Positions 42,804 to 50,084 of a stretch of 64,000 nucleotides of DNA are shown one piece after another. The position numbers and the translations under genes were made by a program. Source of the stretch: Firm-04 sp045627405 (GTDB lineage: Bacteria; Bacillota; Clostridia; Oscillospirales; Ruminococcaceae); the NCBI GenBank assembly GCA_045627405.1, contig JAZQNP010000013.1, positions 54,931 through 118,930 of the forward strand. The letters run 5' to 3'. The first letter of the stretch is position 1, and each line of letters opens with the position of its first letter. The notes under the pieces were generated by a model. It was given only the letters and a program-made list of their open reading frames with translations, was not told the DNA's origin and ran no database searches.

Positions 42804-44014
42804 CCGTTTCTCAGCTCAATCGCTATGTCGCGTTTCGCCTGCACGAGGATGCCAACCTCAAAACGGTGTTCGTCCGCGGTGAAATCGCCAACTTCAAACG
42901 CAATTTCAGCTCCGGTCACTGCTATTTCTCTGTGCAGGACAACGAGGCTTCCGTGCGCGCTGTCATGTTTCGCGCACATGCCGACCGAATCCCCTTTGAA
43001 CCCCAAAACGGCATGGATGTCCTGCTGCAAGGAAAGGTCACGCTCTACGAAAAGGGCGGCGACTATCAGATTCAGGTCACGGACATGCAGCCTGACGGCG
43101 TCGGCGCACAGGCTCTCGCCTTGCAGCAGCGGCGCGAAAAGCTCGCAAAACTCGGCTTTTTTGATCCGGAAAGGAAGCGCAGACTCCCTGAAATGCCGAA
43201 AAAAATCGGCATCGTTACCTCGCAGAGCGGTGCAGCTCTGCAAGACATGCTCCGAATCTTAGAACGGCGGTATCCGCTCGGAACCGTCTGCATCTATCCG
43301 GCTCTCGTGCAGGGCGATACCGCTCCCGCTTCCATCGTTGCCGCACTCCATGCTGCCGGCAGTGACGGCTGCGATGTCATCCTGATGGGCAGAGGCGGCG
43401 GCTCCAATGAGGATCTCTCCGCGTTTCAGTCCGAGGAGGTCGCGCAGGCTGTCTTTCGTTCGCCGGTGCCGGTCGTCAGTGCCGTCGGACATGAAACCGA
43501 CCACTGCATCGCGGATGAGGTCGCAGATCTGCGCGCGCCGACGCCCTCTGCTGCCGCAGAGCTTGCCGTTCCCGATTCCGCCGCGCTGCGCACTGCGCTC
43601 ACCGAACAATCAGCGCGTTTGCAGCAGGCTTTTTCTTCCCATATCGCCCGCAGGCAGCAAGCTCTCACCGACCTGACACACCGGCTTGAAAAGCAATCGC
43701 CCGTGCAGCGCGTACAAATGCAAGCGCAAAACCTCGCCGCACTCCGCACCCGCCTCGATCACGCAATCAATGCCTATATGCAGGACAAAACCAATCTGTG
43801 GCTGCTCTCTGCCAAACGGCTTGAAGCGTTCAGTCCGGTTGCCATCCTGCAACGCGGCTATGCACTCGTCTATCGGGACGATGCCATCGTGCGGCGCGCC
43901 GATACCCTGAATACCGGCGATCTGCTGCATATCCGCCTTGCAGAAGGCACTGTCACTGCTGCGGTCACGTCGGTATCCATGCCACAGAAAACGGAGAATA
44001 TCTATGAAATTTGA
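42791..44014 (+). CDS. xseA: Exodeoxyribonuclease VII large subunit
   Basis: Single-strand exonuclease subunit. The 407-residue protein has the N-terminal OB fold (TVSQLNRYVAFRLHEDANLKTVFVRGEIANF), the catalytic core KIGIVTSQSGAALQDML, ILMGRGGGSNEDLSAFQ and SAVGHETDHCIADEVADLRAPTPSAAAE, and a coiled-coil C-terminal part. It overlaps the preceding gene by 13 bases. Confidence 0.96.
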   Translation: MAILTVSQLNRYVAFRLHEDANLKTVFVRGEIANFKRNFSSGHCYFSVQDNEASVRAVMFRAHADRIPFEPQNGMDVLLQGKVTLYEKGGDYQIQVTDMQPDGVGAQALALQQRREKLAKLGFFDPERKRRLPEMPKKIGIVTSQSGAALQDMLRILERRYPLGTVCIYPALVQGDTAPASIVAALHAAGSDGCDVILMGRGGGSNEDLSAFQSEEVAQAVFRSPVPVVSAVGHETDHCIADEVADLRAPTPSAAAELAVPDSAALRTALTEQSARLQQAFSSHIARRQQALTDLTHRLEKQSPVQRVQMQAQNLAALRTRLDHAINAYMQDKTNLWLLSAKRLEAFSPVAILQRGYALVYRDDAIVRRADTLNTGDLLHIRLAEGTVTAAVTSVSMPQKTENIYEI

Positions 44015-44216
44015 AGAAGGTATGCAGAAGCTTGCCGAGATTACTGCGCAGCTCGAAGCAGGCGGTCTCTCCCTCGAAGAGGCAGTCCGGCTCTACGGAG
44101 AGGGCGCGATGCTCGCGGATGCCTGCAAAAAAGAACTCGAAACGGCAAAACTCACCGTTTCTCAATACGGACAAAATCAAAATGCCGCCTCTGCGGCAGA
44201 ACAGAATGAAAAATGA
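44004..44216 (+). CDS. xseB: Exodeoxyribonuclease VII small subunit
   Basis: A 70-residue helical partner of XseA: KFEEGMQKLAEITAQLEAGGLSLEEAVRLYGEG is the family signature. The ATG at 44004 overlaps the xseA stop by 11 bases; GGAG lies upstream. Confidence 0.95.
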   Translation: MKFEEGMQKLAEITAQLEAGGLSLEEAVRLYGEGAMLADACKKELETAKLTVSQYGQNQNAASAAEQNEK

Positions 44217-44264
44217 CAACCGCACGGCTCCGCTGTGCTGCTGTTTGACGAACGGAGATACCCA

Positions 44265-46202
44265 ATGGAGAAAAATCGTGAAATCAGTGTGCAGGCGGCT
44301 TTTCGCCTCTGCGACCTGCGGCTGCCGGATCAGCTCTCTCAGCTCTCTGCCGCGCAGTGCCGTGAACTCTGCGCGGAAATCAGACAGTTGCTGATCCGTA
44401 CTGTGCTGAAAACCGGCGGACATCTGTCCTCCAATCTCGGCGTGGTCGAACTCACGCTCGCTCTGCACCGGAATTTTCATTCGCCGCAGGATCGCATCGT
44501 CTGGGATGTCGGCCATCAAGCCTATGTGCATAAACTGCTGACCGGACGTGCCGATCTATTCCCCACGCTGCGGCAGGAAAACGGGCTTTCCGGCTTCCCC
44601 AAGCCCGCTGAATCCCCGCATGATACCTTTATCACCGGTCACAGCAGCACCGCTGTCTCTGCTGCATTCGGCATGGCGGAGGCAATGCGTCTCAGCGGAG
44701 ACAACCACTTCGCCGTCGCTGTCGTCGGGGACGGCTCCATGACAGGCGGCATGTTCTATGAGGGTGTCAACAATGCCGGCAAGTCACGCTCCAATCTCAT
44801 CGTCATTCTCAATGACAACAACTGCGCCATCTCCAAAAATGTCGGTGCCATCGCGAAATACCTCACCAAAATCCGCAACAGCACCGGCTATGTGCGCACA
44901 AAATGGCGCGTGGAAAAGGTCGTCGGGAAAACACCTGTCATCGGCACAAAGCTCGTGCAGTCTCTCAAAAATTCCAAGGACAAGTTTCGCAGAAATATCG
45001 TCGAAACAACCATCTTCGACGATCTCGGCTTTGTCTACCTCGGACCGGTGGACGGGCATGACATCGAAGCCCTCGACGAGGTGCTGACGGTCGCAAAAAG
45101 CTACCGCCGGCCTGTGCTTGTCCATGTCCGCACAATCAAGGGAAAGGGCTTCAAACCCGCAGAGGAAAATCCCGGCGAATATCACGGCGTCCCGAAGGGA
45201 AATGCCGCGCAGACCGCAGATGTCGATCAGATCGAACTTGCCTCGCAGAATCCGGAGCTGTCGGTCGATGAATGCTACTCTACCGTCTTCGGCAAGGCTC
45301 TGACTGCATTTGCACAGTCCGATCCCGATATTTGTGCCGTGACCGCTGCCATGAAATACGGCACCGGACTGCAATTCTTTGCAGCGGCACATCCGCAGAG
45401 ATTCTTTGACGTCGGCATCGCGGAACAGCATGCCGTCACGTTCTGTGCCGGTCTTGCTTCTATGCGAAAACTCCCGGTTTTTGCTGTCTATTCTACATTC
45501 TCTCAGCGCGCTTTCGATCAGATCGTCAACGATGCCGCCATCGCGCAGTATCACATGGTGCTGGGCATCGACCGCGCAGGACTGGTCGGGGAAGACGGCG
45601 AAACACACCAGGGTATTTTCGATATTCCCATGCTGACCGCTGTGCCGGGCTGCAAAATCTATTCCCCGGCAAGCTACGCCGAGACCGAAGCCTGCCTCAA
45701 ACTCGCACTCTATTCCGACAAGGGACTCGCGGCTGTCCGCTATCCGCGCGGGAAAGAACCGGCACTGCTGCGAAATGCTGCCGAGACCGTTTTCTCACAC
45801 ATCCCCGGAGAAGACGCGCTTCTCATCACCTACGGGCGGATCTCCGCCGAGGCAATGACCGTTGCCGATACACTCAAAAACGAAACTATCTCCTGCGGTC
45901 TGCTGCGGCTCATCACGGTATTCCCCATCCCCGATGAAGCCTTCGGGGTCGCTCAGAATTACAGAAGAATCATCTTTTTTGAAGAGGGCAGCTCCGCCGG
46001 CGGAATCGCGGAGAAATTTGCCGCCGCACTCTTGCAGCGCGGCTGGCACGGGCAGTTCTCTCTGCACGCCATTGACGGCTTCGTGCCGCCCGCTTCTGTC
46101 CCGCGATGTCTCTCGCGGCAGTCCCTCGACGCCGATGCGATGTGCGATGCCGTCCGGTCACTCTGCAACACGAAAGAAGAAGATCCCTATGGAACGGCTT
46201 GA
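44265..46202 (+). CDS. dxs: 1-deoxy-D-xylulose-5-phosphate synthase
   Basis: First step of the MEP isoprenoid pathway, joining pyruvate and glyceraldehyde-3-phosphate with thiamine diphosphate. The 645-residue transketolase-like enzyme shows GGHLSSNLGVVELTLAL, the cofactor motif GDGSMTGGMFYEGVNNAG, PVLVHVRTIKGKG, GIAEQHAVTFCAGLA and DRAGLVGEDGETHQG. The ATG at 44265 with GGAG upstream is preferred over one ten codons earlier. Confidence 0.96.
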   Translation: MEKNREISVQAAFRLCDLRLPDQLSQLSAAQCRELCAEIRQLLIRTVLKTGGHLSSNLGVVELTLALHRNFHSPQDRIVWDVGHQAYVHKLLTGRADLFPTLRQENGLSGFPKPAESPHDTFITGHSSTAVSAAFGMAEAMRLSGDNHFAVAVVGDGSMTGGMFYEGVNNAGKSRSNLIVILNDNNCAISKNVGAIAKYLTKIRNSTGYVRTKWRVEKVVGKTPVIGTKLVQSLKNSKDKFRRNIVETTIFDDLGFVYLGPVDGHDIEALDEVLTVAKSYRRPVLVHVRTIKGKGFKPAEENPGEYHGVPKGNAAQTADVDQIELASQNPELSVDECYSTVFGKALTAFAQSDPDICAVTAAMKYGTGLQFFAAAHPQRFFDVGIAEQHAVTFCAGLASMRKLPVFAVYSTFSQRAFDQIVNDAAIAQYHMVLGIDRAGLVGEDGETHQGIFDIPMLTAVPGCKIYSPASYAETEACLKLALYSDKGLAAVRYPRGKEPALLRNAAETVFSHIPGEDALLITYGRISAEAMTVADTLKNETISCGLLRLITVFPIPDEAFGVAQNYRRIIFFEEGSSAGGIAEKFAAALLQRGWHGQFSLHAIDGFVPPASVPRCLSRQSLDADAMCDAVRSLCNTKEEDPYGTA

Positions 46203-46917
46203 TACCGCACTCGTGACACGCGGCATTTGCAGCTCCCGTGCGCGCGCGCAGGCTTCCATCGAGGCGGGCAATGTCGCGGTCAATGATCTCATCTGCCTCA
46301 AAGCGTCCCGCAAGGTCGATGACGCCGACACACTCCGGCTCACAGAGCAGCTCCCGTTCGTCGGCCGCGGCGGCTATAAGCTGAAATACGCGCTGGCGGA
46401 ATTTCAGATCCGTCTCAGCGGGCTGCACTGCCTCGATGTCGGTGCATCCACCGGCGGCTTCACCGACTGTATGCTGCAAAACGGCGCAGCATCCGTCCTC
46501 GCGGTCGATGTCGGTCACGACCAGCTCGCACAGCAGCTCCGCGATGACCCCCGCGTGACGGTCATGGAGGGAACCGATCTGCGCAGACTCCCGCCCGATT
46601 CCCCCGGTCTGCCCGCAGAATTTGCTGCTTGTGATGTGTCCTTTATCTCCCTGAAACAGATTCTCCCCGCTCTCCCGCCCCTGCTGGCACCAAATGCCTG
46701 CGCGGTCCTGCTCGTCAAGCCGCAGTTTGAAGCCGGAAAACAGGCTCTTAATAAAAACGGCATTGTACGCGATGAAAAAATCCGGCAGCAGGTTCTGCGC
46801 GATGTCCGCAATGCGGCTGCACAAAACGGCTTTACTCCGCTCGCTGACTGCGTTTCTCCGATCAAGGGCGGCAGCGGGAATACCGAATTTCTGCTCTATC
46901 TCCAAAAAGTTACATGA
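46189..46917 (+). CDS. tlyA: TlyA family rRNA methyltransferase/hemolysin-like protein
   Basis: A 242-residue protein with an N-terminal S4 RNA-binding domain (ERLDTALVTRGICSSRARAQASIEAGNVAVND) and a FtsJ-like SAM-dependent methyltransferase domain (LDVGASTGGFTDCML, CDVSFISLKQI, VLLVKPQFEAGK). Expected to 2'-O-methylate rRNA. It overlaps dxs by 14 bases and precedes nadK, a common arrangement in Firmicutes. Confidence 0.95.
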   Translation: MERLDTALVTRGICSSRARAQASIEAGNVAVNDLICLKASRKVDDADTLRLTEQLPFVGRGGYKLKYALAEFQIRLSGLHCLDVGASTGGFTDCMLQNGAASVLAVDVGHDQLAQQLRDDPRVTVMEGTDLRRLPPDSPGLPAEFAACDVSFISLKQILPALPPLLAPNACAVLLVKPQFEAGKQALNKNGIVRDEKIRQQVLRDVRNAAAQNGFTPLADCVSPIKGGSGNTEFLLYLQKVT

Positions 46918-46930
46918 CAGGAACACGACC

Positions 46931-47842
46931 ATGAAATATGTCATCTATCCCAATTTATCCAAAAAAGCGGCGTATCCTGCTGCCTGTGCTGCGGTGCAGA
47001 CCCTGCTGCGATGCGGTGCGGAGGTCTGCATGGAGCAGTCGCTTGCTTCTCATTTCTCCGAAATCGGCGGCGTGAAATTCCTCCCGACGGACAAGCTCTT
47101 TGAAGCTGCTGATTTCGCTGTCGCCATCGGCGGCGACGGCACAATCCTGCAATGCGCCGGAAAAGTCAGAGATTTTGCGCTGGCACATAATACAAAACCG
47201 GTCAAAATCGTCGGCATCAACACCGGTACGCTCGGTTTCCTTGCCGCCTTTGAGATCAGTGAGCTGGATATGCTCGGCAGACTCCAAACCGGTGACTTTG
47301 CAATCAGCAGCAGAATTCTCCTGCAAACAGAGATCTGCGGCGGCGCGAAGGACGGTCTGATCTGCCACGCGCTCAACGATATTTATGCCTCGCGTCTCAA
47401 CGGGAAAATCTGCGATTTTGCCGTGTTCGTCGATGACAAGCAAATCGGTACCTACCGCGCGGACGGCATCATCTTCTCCACGCCGACCGGCTCGACTGCC
47501 TACGCGCTCTCCGCCGGCGGCCCTGTCATGGAGCCGGATCTGAACCTGATCGAAATGAACCTGATCTGCCCGCATTCTCTCTTTGCCAGACCGATGCTCT
47601 TTCGCCCAGAACGGCATATCCGTGTCGCCTACCGCGGCGTCGGAAACGGCGGACTCAATGTCCATGTGGACGGCGGGGAAACGGCTGTGCTGCACAACAC
47701 GCATTCCTTTACCGTGACACAGTCCCCGATCACGATGCCCTTCGTGGACTGCAAAGGACATGCCTTCTATGACGCGCTGAACGGCAAGCTCATGCAGCCG
47801 CTGAAATCTTTGGGCTATGACGGAGATGTGCGTCATCTCTGA
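46931..47842 (+). CDS. nadK: NAD kinase
   Basis: Phosphorylates NAD to NADP. The 303 residues contain the GGDGT motif (VAIGGDGTILQ), GINTGTLGFLAAF, RADGIIFSTPTGSTAYALSAGGP and VHVDGGE. The ribosome site is weak (an AGG in acaggaacacgacc). Spacing to tlyA is 13 bp. Confidence 0.96.
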   Translation: MKYVIYPNLSKKAAYPAACAAVQTLLRCGAEVCMEQSLASHFSEIGGVKFLPTDKLFEAADFAVAIGGDGTILQCAGKVRDFALAHNTKPVKIVGINTGTLGFLAAFEISELDMLGRLQTGDFAISSRILLQTEICGGAKDGLICHALNDIYASRLNGKICDFAVFVDDKQIGTYRADGIIFSTPTGSTAYALSAGGPVMEPDLNLIEMNLICPHSLFARPMLFRPERHIRVAYRGVGNGGLNVHVDGGETAVLHNTHSFTVTQSPITMPFVDCKGHAFYDALNGKLMQPLKSLGYDGDVRHL

Positions 47843-47913
47843 GCCGGTTTCATTGCGCCCCGTTCAGCCGAATATCCCTTCATTGTCATCTGCTTTATGA
47901 GGAGGTGTGATCT

Positions 47914-48357
47914 ATGCCGAACCCGCGGCAGGATGCAATCCTGCGGATCATCGCTGCCCATGACGTCACAACGCAGGAAATGCTCTGCGAGCTGCTCTGC
48001 AAGGAGGGCTTTGCCGTGACGCAGGCAACTGTTTCCCGCGATATTCGTCAGCTCAAACTCCAAAAGAAACAAAACGCCGCCGGTATCCGATGCTATGCTC
48101 GCTCTGCCGCCGCAGCCGCTGCGCCCAGCAATCTGCTCGCGGATGTCGTCATGCGCGTCGATCATGCCATGAATACGGTCGTCGTCATCTGCCACGCCGG
48201 CTCCGCACAAGCCGCCTGCGCCGTACTCGACCGGCTACAACTCGATGCCGTTGTCGGCACCATCGCCGGCGATGATACCATCTTTTTGCTCACGCGCTCC
48301 GAGCAAAGTGCCGTGCAGCTTGTCAATCTGCTCGAATCCCAGATCTGGGGGTTATGA
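47914..48357 (+). CDS. argR: Arginine repressor ArgR
   Basis: A 147-residue regulator with an N-terminal winged helix (QATVSRDIRQLKLQK) and a C-terminal hexamerisation/arginine-binding domain (VVVICHAGSAQAACAVLDRLQLDAVVGTIAGDDTIF), where GTIAGDDT is the arginine site. GGAGG precedes the ATG. It regulates arginine metabolism and, in the usual Firmicute order, lies just before recN. Confidence 0.95.
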   Translation: MPNPRQDAILRIIAAHDVTTQEMLCELLCKEGFAVTQATVSRDIRQLKLQKKQNAAGIRCYARSAAAAAAPSNLLADVVMRVDHAMNTVVVICHAGSAQAACAVLDRLQLDAVVGTIAGDDTIFLLTRSEQSAVQLVNLLESQIWGL

Positions 48358-50018
48358 TGTTACAGGAACTTTCTATTGAAAATCTCGCCGTGATTCAATC
48401 CGCGGTCATTCCGCTCGAACACGGCTTCAATGCCTTCACCGGTGAGACCGGCGCGGGTAAATCTATTCTGATCCACGGTATTCAGGCGGTTCTCGGTCAG
48501 CGCACGAACAAAGACCTCGTCCGCACAGGCTGCAAAAAAGCGACTGTCACTGCCGTCTTTTCCCCGCTCTCCGATGACACACGCGCAGTGCTTGCCGAAT
48601 ACGGCTGCGAGACCGACGACGATGCACTCATCCTCTCGCGCGAAATCTCCGCGGACGGCGGCAGCATCGGCAGAGTCAACGGCAAAGCCGCTCCCGCCGC
48701 GCTTCTCCGCGCGCTCGGCGATACCCTCGTCAATATCCACGGGCAGCACGACAACCAGATTCTGCTGCGGCCGGAACGCCACCTCGATGTCCTCGATCAG
48801 TTCGGAGATGACCGTTCTCTCCTCGAACAGTATACTGCTGAATTCCATGCGCTGCAAACATGCGCACGCGAACTCAATGCCATGCAGAAAGCGGAACAGG
48901 AAAAGGTTTTAAGGCTCCGGCAGCTTCAAGATACCATAGAGGAAATCGGTGAGCTGGATCCCCAGCCGCAGGAGGACACGCTGCTCGACAGCCGCTTTCA
49001 TGCCGCTACCCGCGCAGAGGAATCTGCTGCACTTGCGGAAACTGTCACGCAAATGCTTGTCGGCGGGGACGAAAATCTCTCCGATGCCCTCGCCGCTGCC
49101 TGCATGCAGCTCGACAAGCTCGCAAGAGAAGAGGCGGATGCCGCGCCGCTCTCCGACAGACTCCGCGCACTCAACATCGAACTGCGGGATATTGCCGATG
49201 AAGTCTCTGCCTATGCGAGCGCGCAGCTCTCCCCTGCGGAATTTGCGCAGCTCAACGAGCGCAGAAATGCGGTCAATACAATGGCTCTGCGCTATCACAC
49301 CGATGCCGACGGATTGCGGCAGATCTATGAGGATGCCGTCAGAGAAGTCTCTGCCATCGAAAATGACGCCGACAAACTCCGCGAACTGACCGCCGAACGC
49401 AAGGAAAGACTGCACCGTGTCACCGAGCTGGCAAAACAGCTCTCCGCGCACAGACAGAATCTCGCCGCGCTCTTCTCCCGCCGCGTCGGGGAAGAACTTG
49501 CGGAACTCAATATGCCGCGCGTGCAGCTCTCTGTCGCGCTGACGCAGGGCAAGCTCACACCCTCCGGCATGGACAAAGCTGAATTCCTCATCTCTGCAAA
49601 TCCCGGCGAACCGCCAAAGCCCATCGCGCAGATCGCCTCCGGCGGTGAGCTGTCCCGCATGATGCTCGCGCTCAAAGCTGTTCTCGCGGAGCGGGATGCG
49701 ATCCCGACTCTCATCTTCGATGAAATTGATACCGGTGTCAGCGGCAAGGCAGCCCAGAAAATCGGTCTCAAACTCCGCGCACTCTCTGCACATCATCAGG
49801 TCATCTGCGTCACCCACCTCGCACAGCTTGCAGCACAGGCGACACATCATCTTTTGATCGAAAAGCACAGCACCGATACGGAAACCAACACCAATGTTTC
49901 CGTTCTGGACCGCGCACAGCGCATTCGGGAAATCGCCCGGATCATGGGCGGCGATGACGCCTCAGCTCTGCTCCTGCAAACCGCCGAGGAAGCCCTCGAT
50001 GCTGCGCAAACACTTTGA
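48354..50018 (+). CDS. recN: DNA repair protein RecN
   Basis: SMC-like ATPase for double-strand-break repair. The 554-residue protein shows SIENLAVIQSAVIPLEHGFNAFTGETGAGKS (Walker A), a central coiled coil from about residue 165 to 360, the signature ASGGELSRMMLALKAVL and Walker B PTLIFDEIDTGVSG. The start overlaps the argR stop. Followed by a strong terminator. Confidence 0.97.
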   Translation: MMLQELSIENLAVIQSAVIPLEHGFNAFTGETGAGKSILIHGIQAVLGQRTNKDLVRTGCKKATVTAVFSPLSDDTRAVLAEYGCETDDDALILSREISADGGSIGRVNGKAAPAALLRALGDTLVNIHGQHDNQILLRPERHLDVLDQFGDDRSLLEQYTAEFHALQTCARELNAMQKAEQEKVLRLRQLQDTIEEIGELDPQPQEDTLLDSRFHAATRAEESAALAETVTQMLVGGDENLSDALAAACMQLDKLAREEADAAPLSDRLRALNIELRDIADEVSAYASAQLSPAEFAQLNERRNAVNTMALRYHTDADGLRQIYEDAVREVSAIENDADKLRELTAERKERLHRVTELAKQLSAHRQNLAALFSRRVGEELAELNMPRVQLSVALTQGKLTPSGMDKAEFLISANPGEPPKPIAQIASGGELSRMMLALKAVLAERDAIPTLIFDEIDTGVSGKAAQKIGLKLRALSAHHQVICVTHLAQLAAQATHHLLIEKHSTDTETNTNVSVLDRAQRIREIARIMGGDDASALLLQTAEEALDAAQTL

Positions 50019-50039
50019 TATGATTCCGCAAATCAAAAA

Positions 50040-50082
50040 GGCGGCTGACATCATCTGTCAGCCGCCTTCATCTTTATTTTAG
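50040..50082. terminator. Terminator after recN, shared with the converging repeat-protein gene
   Basis: Perfect 11-bp stem GGCGGCTGACA (50040-50050) with its complement (50056-50066), then TTCATCTTTATTTT; AAAAA on the other side gives T's for the minus strand. Confidence 0.85.
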
Positions 50083-50084
50083 TA